A stretch of DNA of 34,356 nucleotides from Methanolinea sp. (GTDB taxonomy: Archaea > Halobacteriota > Methanomicrobia > Methanomicrobiales > Methanospirillaceae): positions 1-34,356 of the forward strand of contig JANIHI010000017.1 in the NCBI GenBank assembly GCA_024518585.1, in the 5' to 3' direction. Position numbers and translations under genes: made by a program. Positions 7,316 to 15,761 of the stretch are shown here, one piece after another. The notes beneath the pieces were generated by a model, which saw only the letters and a list, made by a program, of their open reading frames with translations, was not told where the DNA came from and ran no database searches. How positions within the stretch are numbered: the first letter of the stretch is position 1; each line of letters begins with the position of its first letter.

Positions 7316-8591
7316 GGACGTTGTCTGCCCGTTCTGCGGGTGCCTCTGCGACGACCTTGTCGTCTCCGTGGAGGGGACAAAAGTGCTCTCGGTCGAGAAC
7401 GGGTGCACCCTCGCGACAGAGAAGTTCACCGGCGACCACCGGCTCGCCCATCCCATCCGGAGGACGGGCGGTTCCTGGGAGAAGACCACCTACGACGTCG
7501 CAATCAGGGAGACTGCCGAGATCCTGCTCGATGCGGAGCGGCCGCTGCTCTACGGGTGGAGCGGGACGTTCGTCGAGGCCCAGACGATCGGTGTCCACCT
7601 TGCCGAGCTCCTCGGCGCGGTCATTGACAACACCTCGACCGTATGCCACGGCCCTTCCATCATGGCAATCCAGGAGGTCGGCCACCCGGGCTGCACGCTC
7701 GGCCAGGTCAAGAACAGGGCCGACGTGATCGTGTACTGGGGCGCAAACCCCATCGAGGCACACCCGCGGCACATGAGCCGGTACACCACCTTTGCCGACG
7801 GCTTTTTCGTGAAATCCGCGTTCCGGGACCGGAAGGTGATCGTCGTGGATATCCGGGAGACCGACTCGTCCGAGATCGCCGACGAGTTCGTGAAGGTGAC
7901 GCCGGGCGGTGACTACGCGGTCCTCTCTGCCCTGCGCATGATCGTCCGGGGGAAAGGCGAGCTTGTCCCTGAAAAGGTCTCCGGCGTGACCAGGGAACAG
8001 CTCTTCAGGGTGGCCAATATATGCCTTTCTGCCCGTTTCGGGGCGATATTCTTCGGGCTCGGCCTCACGATGTCCCGGGGCAAGTACAAGAACATCCGCA
8101 ACGCCATCGAGCTGACCGAGGAGCTCAACCGCCACACGAAGTTCACCATCTCTCCCATGAGGGGCCACTGGAACGTGTACGGTTCGAACGAGGTCTTCAC
8201 CTGGATCACGGGCTACCCGTACGCCGTTGATTTCTCGCGGGGGATCGCGTTCTACAACCCGGGGGAGACGACGAGCGTTGACATCCTCCGCCGGAAGGAA
8301 TGCGATGCGTGCCTTGTCGTTGCAAGCGACCCGGGTGCGCACTTCCCGCGTGCATGCGCCGGGCACCTGGCGAGCATTCCCACGGTCCAGATCGACCCGC
8401 ACGTGAACGCTACGACCCACCTCTCGCGGATCCAGATACCTGTCGCCGTGACAGGTATCGATGCCGAGGGGACCGCGTACCGGATGGACGGTGTCCCGAT
8501 CAGGACGCGCCAGCTCTTCTCCACAGACTACCCCGACGACGTGGCGGTCCTCGGGAGGATCTATTCGCTTGTGAAGGAGGCAAAAGGATGA
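7305..8591 (+). CDS. fwdB: Formylmethanofuran dehydrogenase subunit B (catalytic)
   Basis: A 428-residue molybdopterin oxidoreductase that reduces CO2 to formate inside the Fwd complex. N-terminal Cys residues in VCPFCGCLCDDL plus Cys34 bind the [4Fe-4S] cluster. Cys114 in STVCHGPS is the metal ligand, encoded by TGC; some methanogens have selenocysteine here, but this one has not. Length is normal. It overlaps fwdD by 11 bases and fwdA by ATGA. Confidence 0.93.
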   Translation: MRIEDVVCPFCGCLCDDLVVSVEGTKVLSVENGCTLATEKFTGDHRLAHPIRRTGGSWEKTTYDVAIRETAEILLDAERPLLYGWSGTFVEAQTIGVHLAELLGAVIDNTSTVCHGPSIMAIQEVGHPGCTLGQVKNRADVIVYWGANPIEAHPRHMSRYTTFADGFFVKSAFRDRKVIVVDIRETDSSEIADEFVKVTPGGDYAVLSALRMIVRGKGELVPEKVSGVTREQLFRVANICLSARFGAIFFGLGLTMSRGKYKNIRNAIELTEELNRHTKFTISPMRGHWNVYGSNEVFTWITGYPYAVDFSRGIAFYNPGETTSVDILRRKECDACLVVASDPGAHFPRACAGHLASIPTVQIDPHVNATTHLSRIQIPVAVTGIDAEGTAYRMDGVPIRTRQLFSTDYPDDVAVLGRIYSLVKEAKG

Positions 8592-10291
8592 CCCAGGGGA
8601 TCCTGATAAAGAACGCCTACGTGATCGACCCCCTCTCCGGCATCAGGGGCGAGGTCATGGATATCGCCATCCGGGACGGCCGGATCGTCGAGGAAGCCCC
8701 CCCTGGTTCCCAGGTCATCGATGCAGGGGGCTGCCTGACGCTCCCCGGCGGGATCGACTCGCACTCGCACGTGTGCGGGACGAAGGTGAACTTCGGGCGG
8801 TACATGAGCCCCGAGGACATGCGGGCCGGCCGTACCTCCCGCAAGGGCGTCATGCACGTCACGTCCGGGTACAGCGTGCCCACGACGTTTGGAAACTCCT
8901 ACCGGTACAGCACGATGGGGTACACGACGGTACTCGAGGGAGCCATGGCCCCGCTCGAGGCGCGGCATACCCACGAGGAGTTCACGGCAACGCCCCACCA
9001 GGACATGCTCGCCAACACTCTCTTTGACGGGAACTGGTCTGTCATGGAGGCTGTCAGGGATAAGGACGTCAAAAGGGCGGCCGCGATCGTCGCCTGGACC
9101 CTTGCGGCCGTCAGGGGCTTTGCCATCAAGCTGACGAACCCGGGCGGGACCGAGGCATGGGGATGGGGCAAGGACGTGGCAAACATCCACGACCCGGTCC
9201 CCCACTTCGAGGTCACCCCGGCCGAGATCATCTCCACGATGATCCAGGCAAACGAGATCCTGCGACTCCCGCACTCCGTCCACCTCCACTGCAACAACCT
9301 CGGGGTCCCCGGGAACTTCCGGACCACCCTCGAGACGATGGACCTGGCCCCGCCGGCCCAGGGCAACCGGCAGACCCTGTACCTCACGCACGTCCAGTTC
9401 CACTCCTACGGTGGGACGACATGGAGGGACATCAGCTCGAAGTCCGAGGATATCGCCCGGTCCCTCAACAGCAAGCCCCAGGTGGTCATCGACATGGGCC
9501 AGATCATGTTCGGGCGGACGACCACGATGACGGCAGACGGCCCGATGGAGTTCAAGCTCTACATGCTCCACCACAACAAGTGGAGCAACCACGACGTGGA
9601 ACTGGAGACAGGGTCAGGCATCATCCCTGTCTATTACAGCCGAAAAAGCCTCGTCAACTGCGTGATGTGGGCAATCGGCCTCGAACTTGCGCTGCTTGCC
9701 AAAAACCCCTGGCAGTGCCTCCTCTCGACGGACAACCCGAACGGCGCACCGTTCGTGAAGTATCCCGAGATCATCGCGCTCCTGATGAGCCGGAGAATGC
9801 GGGAGAACGAGCGAAAGGAGATCGATCCCCGGACGGAACACTACGTCCCCCTCTTTGCCCTCGAGCGGGAACTCGACTGGTACGACATCGCGGTGATGAC
9901 GCGGGCCGGCCAGGCAAAGGCCCTGGGTATCACCCGGATTGGGAAGGGGTTCCTCTCGCCCGGGGCCCAGGCCGACGTGGCGATCTACCCGTTGAAGCCC
10001 GATCAGCTTGACCCGTCTGTCGATTACCAGCAGGTGATGGCAGGCTTTTCGCGGACCCTCTACACGATCAAGAGGGGGAGGGTCGTTGCCCGGGACGGGG
10101 ACGTCGTCGTCGAGGGGGCAAACAGCACGATTTGGACGCGGTCACGCGTTCCGCCCGGGTATGACATGGGGTCCGACCCGGAGTTCACGAAGAAGTTCGA
10201 CCAGTACTATACCGTCCGGCTCAGGAACTACCCCGTCCAGGACGTGTACCTCCCGCGGGGGGTCTGCATAGAGACCGAGGCTGCACTATGA
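8588..10291 (+). CDS. fwdA: Formylmethanofuran dehydrogenase subunit A (amidohydrolase)
   Basis: A 567-residue amidohydrolase-type subunit that condenses formate with methanofuran at a dinuclear metal site. Visible active-site features are His59 and His61 in IDSHSHVCG, the probable carboxylated Lys181 in FAIKLTNPGG, and Asp382 in LSTDNPNG. The ATG at 8588 overlaps the fwdB stop and gives the family length; the frame is open back to 8300, but that part lies in fwdB. Overlaps fwdC by ATGA. Confidence 0.95.
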   Translation: MTQGILIKNAYVIDPLSGIRGEVMDIAIRDGRIVEEAPPGSQVIDAGGCLTLPGGIDSHSHVCGTKVNFGRYMSPEDMRAGRTSRKGVMHVTSGYSVPTTFGNSYRYSTMGYTTVLEGAMAPLEARHTHEEFTATPHQDMLANTLFDGNWSVMEAVRDKDVKRAAAIVAWTLAAVRGFAIKLTNPGGTEAWGWGKDVANIHDPVPHFEVTPAEIISTMIQANEILRLPHSVHLHCNNLGVPGNFRTTLETMDLAPPAQGNRQTLYLTHVQFHSYGGTTWRDISSKSEDIARSLNSKPQVVIDMGQIMFGRTTTMTADGPMEFKLYMLHHNKWSNHDVELETGSGIIPVYYSRKSLVNCVMWAIGLELALLAKNPWQCLLSTDNPNGAPFVKYPEIIALLMSRRMRENERKEIDPRTEHYVPLFALERELDWYDIAVMTRAGQAKALGITRIGKGFLSPGAQADVAIYPLKPDQLDPSVDYQQVMAGFSRTLYTIKRGRVVARDGDVVVEGANSTIWTRSRVPPGYDMGSDPEFTKKFDQYYTVRLRNYPVQDVYLPRGVCIETEAAL

Positions 10292-11073
10292 GAGTCATCT
10301 TAAAGACACGGCCACGGAAAAAGCCCCATGTCCCGATCGAGGCAGAAGGTATCATCCCCCAGAACTTCCTGCGCAAAAATGATCTGTCCGTGTACGAGGG
10401 GAACCGCGAGCGGCACCTCGAGGACCTCTTCTTCGTGACCGTCGAAGGGCCAGCAGTCTCTCCCGACCAGGTCGAGGTGATCCTGACCGGTGATACCGGG
10501 AGGATCAAGAGGGTCGGCGAGTACATGAACGCAGGCAGGATCATCATCGAGGGGGATATCGGGATGCACTGCGGGAACTTCATGAGCGCGGGGGAGATCA
10601 TCGTCCGCGGCAATGCCGATGCATGGCTCGGGCGCGAGATGAGGGGGGGGCGGATCCTCTGCGAGGGGAATGCAGGCGACTACTGCGGTGCCGGGTACCG
10701 CGGGGAAAAACGCGGGATGCGGGGGGGGACCGTCGAGGTCATGGGGAATGCCGGGGACTTCGTTGCCGAGTACCTCTCGGGTGGGGAGGTGATCGTCCAT
10801 GGAGACTGCGGTGACCTCCCGGGGGTGGAGATGCGGGGGGGAACGCTCGTGATCGGGGGGAACTGTTCGCGGCCCTGCGGGAACATGACGGGCGGCACGT
10901 GCATGGTGCTCGGAGACCCCGGTGAACTCCTCCCTTCGTTCCGGAGGAACGGGTCGACAGAGGCAGAGTTCGGTGGAAAGAAGTTCCGGATGGCAGTATT
11001 CCGCGGAGATGTCGCAAACAGGGGGAAAGGGACCCTCCTTGTGAGGGAAGATCTGAAAAGCTCCCGCCCGTGA
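10288..11073 (+). CDS. fwdC: Formylmethanofuran dehydrogenase subunit C
   Basis: A 261-residue beta-helix protein related to the C-terminal domain of glutamate synthase. Gly-rich repeats are plain (AGRIIIEGDIGMHCGNFMSA, then GGEVIVHGDCGDLPGVEMRG and others), each forming one turn of the helix. In the Fwd complex it scaffolds subunits A and B. It is the last gene of the eha-fwd array. No fwdE, fwdF or fwdG follows; the next gene is a kinase after 115 bases. Confidence 0.93.
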   Translation: MRVILKTRPRKKPHVPIEAEGIIPQNFLRKNDLSVYEGNRERHLEDLFFVTVEGPAVSPDQVEVILTGDTGRIKRVGEYMNAGRIIIEGDIGMHCGNFMSAGEIIVRGNADAWLGREMRGGRILCEGNAGDYCGAGYRGEKRGMRGGTVEVMGNAGDFVAEYLSGGEVIVHGDCGDLPGVEMRGGTLVIGGNCSRPCGNMTGGTCMVLGDPGELLPSFRRNGSTEAEFGGKKFRMAVFRGDVANRGKGTLLVREDLKSSRP

Positions 11074-11124
11074 GAAGGGTGGGGGGTGAGGTTTTCCCGT
11101 GGGTCCGAAAAAAGGCCTTCCCTA

Positions 11125-11160
11125 CACTTTTTAATCCATTGAATGCATCTATTTTTAGAG
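11125..11160 (+). promoter_or_regulatory. Probable promoter region of the hybrid kinase
   Basis: In the 115-base gap after fwdC two AT-rich stretches, CTTTTTAATCC near 11127 and CTATTTTTAGAG near 11148, are candidate TATA boxes. The second would place transcription start a few bases before the ATG at 11189. No strong Shine-Dalgarno sequence is seen, so a short leader or leaderless start is likely. Confidence 0.35.
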
Positions 11161-11188
11161 TATATCGGGATATTCCCATGGTCCTGTC

Positions 11189-14100
11189 ATGATATCAGTA
11201 CTCCTCGTGGACGATGAACCAGCACTCCTTGACGTGACGCAGATATTTCTTGAGCGGGACGGGAAGATGCAGGTGACCCTCTCGGAATCGGCAAAAGATG
11301 CCCTGCAAAAACTCGAAAAGGGGCATTTTGACATCATCGTCGCGGATTACGAGATGCCGCAGATGAACGGTATTGACTTTTTGCGGGAGGTAAAGGCATC
11401 GGGGTACGACCTCCCCTTCATCATCTTCACGGGGCGCGGAAGGGAACACGTGGCAATCGAGGCATTGAACCTGGGGGCGTCCTTCTACCTCCAGAAGGGA
11501 GGTGACCCCAAGTCCCAGTTTGCCGAGCTGCGCAACATGATCGTTCAGGCCGTCCAGAAGAAACATGCCGAGGAGGAGGTCCGCGCAAACCAGGTTCGGC
11601 TCCAGGCCGTCATTGACCTCTACCAGAGGGCGGGGGATGAGACGCACGATCTCTGCATGTTCGCGCTGGACAAGGCTATTGCCATCTCAGGCAGTCGCAT
11701 CGGGTTCCTCGCCTTTGTCAACGAGCAGGAGACCACGCTCACGATGTATGCCTGGTCCCCATCGGCACTTGAGATCTGCAGCGTCAGGGAGAGGAGAACC
11801 GAATATCCCCTTGAAAAGACGGGTCTCTGGGGTGATCCCGTCAGGCAGCGACGGGCCATCATCACGAATGACTACAGCGGCAATGTCCCCGGGAAGAAGG
11901 GGTATCCCGAAGGTCATCCTCCCCTCACGAGGTACCTGGGAGTGCCCATCCTGGATGGGTCACGTGTCGTGATGGTGATCGGGCTTGCAAACAAGGAGTC
12001 CGATTATACCGGGAATGATGTCCAGCAGGTCACGCTCCTGATGGGGAGCCTCTGGCAGGTGCTTTCGAGGAAAAGGACGGAGTCCGAGCTCATTGCAAGT
12101 GAAAAGAGGTTCCGCTCCTACTTCGAACTCCCGCTGGCAGGAATTGCCATTGCGACACCCGACCTCCGGTGGATCCAGGTCAACCAGAAGTTCTGCCAGA
12201 TGCTTGGGTATACCGCGGGAGAACTTGGCACCCTTTCCTGGACCGACCTGACTCCGGCAGAAGACCGGGAGGGGGAGAAGGAGCGTCTCTCCCGGGTCAT
12301 TTCCGGAAAAGAGCAGTCACTCACCCTTGAAAAAAAGTTCCAACGAAAGGACGGCTCACTCCTGGAGGTCGAGGTTTCTGCCATGCCGGTCAGGAAGGTG
12401 ACCGGTGAGGTGGACTACTTTGTCGCCCTCATCAACGATATCTCGGATCTCAAAAGGACAGAAAGGGAACTGCTTGCATCAAACGAGCAGATGTCGGCAA
12501 CCCTCGAGGAACTCAGGGTGACCCAGGACTCTCTCAACGAGTACTGCCACCGGCTGGAGAGGGAGGAAAAGGCACTCCGCCAGAGCGAGACCCGGTTCCG
12601 GACCATGGTCGAGTCTGCCCCGAGTCTCCTCCTCATCCTGGACCGGGACGGCCGGGTGAGCTATGCCAGCCCGCACAGCGCCAGCTTCACGGGATATACT
12701 CCCGGAGAACTCCAGGACATCGCGTTTGACTTCATCCACCCCGACGACGCTCCCCGCGTCAGGAGCCTCGTCCTCCGTTCGATACAAGAAGGGGCGGGAT
12801 TCAGGAACGTCGAGTTCAGGGCCAGGAAAAAGGACGGGGTAACGTGGTGTGCTTCAGGTTCCATGGAACCGCTCCGCGATGAAAAGGGGGAGATCTCAGG
12901 GTTCATCGTCCAGGTCGTGGACATCTCCCCGCAGAAAGAGGCCGAAAGGGCGCTGCGGCAGAGCGAGGAGAGGACGAGGGAGATCCTGGAGACAATCAAC
13001 GACGTGGTCTTCTCACTTGACGGCGAGGGAAAGATCGTTTACACGAGTCCTGCCGTCACCCGTGCCCTTGGCTACAGTCCCGGGGACCTCTCGGGACGCA
13101 GCTTCACCGAGCTGCTCCTCCCCGAAGACGTCACGGAGGCCGTGCAAGGATACGCCGCATTCAGGACGGGGCAGGTGACGGGTCCCCTTGACCTTGAATG
13201 GAGAGTCCTGAGCCGGAGCGGTGATACCCGGTGGTGCCGTCTCTCCCTGCGCCCGATTGAAAAGGACGGCCACTTTGCAGGATGCACCGGGACCATCACC
13301 GATATCCACGATAAAAAAACGGCAATAGAAACCTTAAAAGAGAGAGAGACGTTACTCCAGGGGATATTCAGGGCCACGCCACTGGGAATCGGCCTTGTCA
13401 GGGACCGGGTACTCCTCTATGTCAATGACTCGGTCTGCCGGATGACGGGATACTCGCGGGACGATCTCGTGGGCAAGAGCAGCCGCCTCCTCTATCCCTC
13501 CGACGAGGAGTTCCGGCGGGTCGGGGAAGAGATGGGGAGCCGCATGTGGGAGACCGGGGGAGAGACTGTCGAGAGCCGCTGGGTGAGAAAGGACGGGTCC
13601 CTGATCGAAGTCCAGATAAGCACGTCCCCGCTTGATCCCGCCGACCATGCCTCCCCGGTTGTCTTTTCGGTCAGGGACATCACGGCGGACAGGGAAATCA
13701 TGGCAACCCTGTACGAAAAAGAGCACTTATTACAGGAATTTTTCGATGCATTCCCCGAACCCGCGTTTCTTGTTGCACAGGGCGGTGAGGTCATCATGGC
13801 AAATGCCGCTTTTTCCAAGCGGTACGGGGTATCCCTATCCCTCACCGGAGGCACGTGCGCCTATTCCCTCGTTGACCCGGACGGGAGAAAGTCGCTGGGG
13901 TCAATTGTGGAATCGGCCCTCCAATCAGGAAATCCCGACCGTTTCATGGCTGTGGAGGGGGGGCGGTCCCTATCGTATACCGTTTTCCCCATCAGGGGTC
14001 CCAGCGGGGTGGCATCCCGGGCGGCTGTATTTTCCTTTGACGTGACAGACCAGGAGAAAGAGCGCAGGGCGCTTGCGCTGGACACGAGGAAGCTCTCCCT

Positions 14101-14719
14101 CCTGGGATCGGTCGTGTGCCACGATGCCGGGTCCCTCGTTGGGGCCCTGTGGAAATACCTCGGTCTCATGAAGGACAAGACCGGTGACCCCCTCCTCCTC
14201 ACCTACATCCGCAAGCAGGAGCGGAACCTGGGAGCACTCGCAGGCCTCCTCTCCCTTGCAGAGGTGTACATTGCCCCCCGGATGCGTTCTCCTGCCTGGC
14301 AGGATGTCAGCAGCACCATCAGGAAAGTCGCGGAGATGCACGACCTGCGCGACGTGACGGTCTTCCTTGACTGCGAGGGTCTCATGGTCCGGGCCGACCC
14401 CCTCCTCGGGGTGGTCTTTTCCCAGCTCGTGGAAAACGCCCTCCGGCACGGTGACAGGGTCTCGAAGATCTCGTTTTCCTACCGGGAGGAGGGGGAGGAT
14501 CTCATCCTCGTGTGCGAGGATGATGGACCCGGCATTTCCCCTGACAGGAAGGAGGCAATTTTCGGGGCGGGGGAGGGAGGGGTCCCGGCCTCCGGTCTCT
14601 CCCTCGCCCGCGAGATCCTCGCACTTTTCGGGTTTATAATCCGAGAGACCGGTGAGGAGGGACATGGTGCACGTTTCGAGATCGTGGTCCCGGCCGGTGC
14701 GTTCCGGATTGGTAAATGA
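11189..14719 (+). CDS. Hybrid sensor histidine kinase: REC-GAF-PAS(5)-HATPase
   Basis: A 1176-residue cytoplasmic sensor with no membrane helix. Order: receiver domain (1-125) with Asp8/Asp9, phospho-acceptor Asp53, Thr81 and Lys103; GAF domain (about 140-290); five PAS domains (about 305-425, 475-590, 595-715, 720-845, 850-955), a coiled coil before the second; then a kinase core. The phospho-acceptor is probably His978 in VVCHDAGSLVGALWKYLGL; the family usually reads His-Asp-Ile-x-Asn here, so this box is divergent. ATP-binding boxes are present: N box QLVENALRHG, G1 EDDGPGIS, G2 GVPASGLSLAREI. With the receiver at the front it may act inside a phosphorelay. Ligand and partner cannot be inferred; no separate response regulator is adjacent. 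Confidence 0.9.
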   Translation: MISVLLVDDEPALLDVTQIFLERDGKMQVTLSESAKDALQKLEKGHFDIIVADYEMPQMNGIDFLREVKASGYDLPFIIFTGRGREHVAIEALNLGASFYLQKGGDPKSQFAELRNMIVQAVQKKHAEEEVRANQVRLQAVIDLYQRAGDETHDLCMFALDKAIAISGSRIGFLAFVNEQETTLTMYAWSPSALEICSVRERRTEYPLEKTGLWGDPVRQRRAIITNDYSGNVPGKKGYPEGHPPLTRYLGVPILDGSRVVMVIGLANKESDYTGNDVQQVTLLMGSLWQVLSRKRTESELIASEKRFRSYFELPLAGIAIATPDLRWIQVNQKFCQMLGYTAGELGTLSWTDLTPAEDREGEKERLSRVISGKEQSLTLEKKFQRKDGSLLEVEVSAMPVRKVTGEVDYFVALINDISDLKRTERELLASNEQMSATLEELRVTQDSLNEYCHRLEREEKALRQSETRFRTMVESAPSLLLILDRDGRVSYASPHSASFTGYTPGELQDIAFDFIHPDDAPRVRSLVLRSIQEGAGFRNVEFRARKKDGVTWCASGSMEPLRDEKGEISGFIVQVVDISPQKEAERALRQSEERTREILETINDVVFSLDGEGKIVYTSPAVTRALGYSPGDLSGRSFTELLLPEDVTEAVQGYAAFRTGQVTGPLDLEWRVLSRSGDTRWCRLSLRPIEKDGHFAGCTGTITDIHDKKTAIETLKERETLLQGIFRATPLGIGLVRDRVLLYVNDSVCRMTGYSRDDLVGKSSRLLYPSDEEFRRVGEEMGSRMWETGGETVESRWVRKDGSLIEVQISTSPLDPADHASPVVFSVRDITADREIMATLYEKEHLLQEFFDAFPEPAFLVAQGGEVIMANAAFSKRYGVSLSLTGGTCAYSLVDPDGRKSLGSIVESALQSGNPDRFMAVEGGRSLSYTVFPIRGPSGVASRAAVFSFDVTDQEKERRALALDTRKLSLLGSVVCHDAGSLVGALWKYLGLMKDKTGDPLLLTYIRKQERNLGALAGLLSLAEVYIAPRMRSPAWQDVSSTIRKVAEMHDLRDVTVFLDCEGLMVRADPLLGVVFSQLVENALRHGDRVSKISFSYREEGEDLILVCEDDGPGISPDRKEAIFGAGEGGVPASGLSLAREILALFGFIIRETGEEGHGARFEIVVPAGAFRIGK

Positions 14720-14805
14720 GGGGACTGCTGAATACGGTGTCCTCCCTCTTCCTGCCGGATGAAAAAATGAGAGCGCAAAAATAAGCTTCGGAAAAAAACA
14801 ACCGC

Positions 14806-14860
14806 AATTCTCTCCGAGATACAAGGATACAAAATGAAAATCGCGGATGCGATTTTCAAA
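14806..14860. repeat. Palindromic intergenic repeat, copy 1
   Basis: A perfect 9-bp inverted repeat, arms GAAAATCGC and GCGATTTTC around GGAT (14836-14857), preceded by GATACAAGGATACAAAAT. About 50 bases match copy 3 (29245-29294, opposite orientation) with a handful of mismatches. It sits between the convergent ends of the hybrid kinase gene and the zinc-ribbon gene, a position suited to a bidirectional transcription terminator or a REP-like element. Confidence 0.65.
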
Positions 14861-14882
14861 GTTACCGGGGTGCCTTAAAAAT

Positions 14883-15011
14883 TCAGACCTCTTCGACGTC
14901 TTCTGACTGGCAGGACGGGCACACGGGGTGCTTTCCTACACCCTTGAACTTCTCTCCGCATTCCCTGCACCGGTAATTCTTTCCCTTGACCCGATCCGGT
15001 GGGACCTCCAT
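14883..15011 (-). CDS. Small zinc-ribbon protein (rubredoxin-like)
   Basis: A 42-residue protein with two metal-binding Cys pairs, YRCRECGEKF and HPVCPSCQSED, the pattern of a single zinc ribbon. ATG 15011 has GGAGG ten bases upstream; an in-frame GTG at 15038 would add nine residues and is also possible. A TATA-like ATTATATCC lies at 15075-15084, so the gene is probably transcribed alone. Role unknown; such mini-ribbons are common in methanogens and may bind zinc or iron. Confidence 0.65.
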   Translation of the reverse strand: MEVPPDRVKGKNYRCRECGEKFKGVGKHPVCPSCQSEDVEEV

Positions 15012-15074
15012 GTCTACCGGGCCTCCGACTGTGCACACGGTTCCATCACCTCAGTACCTGGATGGGGTGTGCAG

Positions 15075-15084
15075 GATATAATGG
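15075..15084 (-). promoter_or_regulatory. TATA box for the small zinc-ribbon gene
   Basis: Minus-strand ATTATATCC lies about 65 bases before ATG 15011, or about 38 before GTG 15038. Spacing to the GTG would give a short leader, which is an argument for the longer protein. Confidence 0.4.
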
Positions 15085-15423
15085 TTGCTCACGCATCTTC
15101 CCGTTCCGAGTGCTCTTTCGCCGTGAATGTTTTATCCTGGCCCGGCCAGGCATTTCGCGAGATGGCCTTTTTCCAGGCCCGGCGGGCGACAGAGAGTATT
15201 CGGGCAAGATCCGGTCTTGCCCTGTACCGGGCAAGGAGCCGGGATTCATGGGAGGCCATGGGGCACATCACTGTACCGTCATTCTTTCCCGGGTTAAAAA
15301 TCACGTGATTCTTCCGGCGCACCCGGTTTTCCAGATACGGACCGGGGAGCAGGGAAAGAAGAAAAAGAGGGATTTGGTATCCGCATGGGTATCAGGACAT
15401 GAGAAGTTTCTTGTGCTGCCCCG
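15085..15423. other. Stretch without a supported gene
   Basis: No recognisable gene. The minus strand holds a basic open frame of up to 77 residues (15089-15322, core MASHESRLLARYRARPDL) without a convincing ribosome binding site. The plus strand holds a 181-residue frame (14999-15544) that crosses the zinc-ribbon gene antisense and has no family resemblance. Both are more likely chance frames in GC-rich DNA. Confidence 0.4.
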
Positions 15424-15507
15424 TCACGGGATGACGAGCTGCACCATGGGGACGCAGGTAAACGTCACGATCGCAAGGATCATCAGGATATTGTCTTTTT
15501 TCATCAT
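15424..15507 (-). CDS. 27-residue hydrophobic peptide
   Basis: A tiny frame encoding 27 residues: a charged start MMKKDN, then a hydrophobic stretch (ILMILAIVTF) continuing through a Cys-Val-Pro to the end, long enough for one membrane helix. Support comes from its signals: AAGAGGTACC directly before the ATG as ribosome binding site, and a clean TATA box (ATATTTAAAT, 15539-15548) placed to start transcription about 11 bases upstream of the ATG. No family is recognised. A single-helix regulatory or membrane-associated peptide is possible; a translated leader is an alternative. Confidence 0.5.
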   Translation of the reverse strand: MMKKDNILMILAIVTFTCVPMVQLVIP

Positions 15508-15538
15508 GGTACCTCTTACACTCGTGGCATATCGCCGC

Positions 15539-15548
15539 ATTTAAATAT
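15539..15548 (-). promoter_or_regulatory. TATA box for the 27-residue peptide gene
   Basis: Minus-strand ATATTTAAAT is centred about 36 bases before ATG 15507. With the usual archaeal spacing of about 25 bases to the start of transcription, the leader would be about 11 bases and carry only the ribosome binding site. Confidence 0.6.
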
Positions 15549-15761
15549 GGTGGATACTCCCGGTTCAATGAATGGAAGGACACCCGCGGCCTTATCCGTC
15601 CCTGGTGACCGGGGGTGAGCAATCAGGGACTGGCAGATGGTCATTTCTCCTGGAGGAGACGCCCCCTTTTTTGGTCCCCTCTCCCCTTCGCCTCCCCTTT
15701 TACTTTTCCCGGCAATTCTGTGGAGGAGGGGGCCAAAAATTCCACCGGTTAACCGGATGAC

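Noticed and set aside
7644-7646. Selenocysteine at the FwdB metal-ligand position
   Set aside because: The codon is TGC (Cys), not TGA.
7278-8420. 380-residue minus-strand open frame opposite fwdB
   Set aside because: Long but purely antisense to a clear fwdB; Arg/Asp/Val-rich composition typical of shadow frames.
14999-15544. 181-residue plus-strand frame
   Set aside because: It is antisense to the zinc-ribbon and 27-residue peptide genes, has no ribosome binding site and no resemblance to a family.
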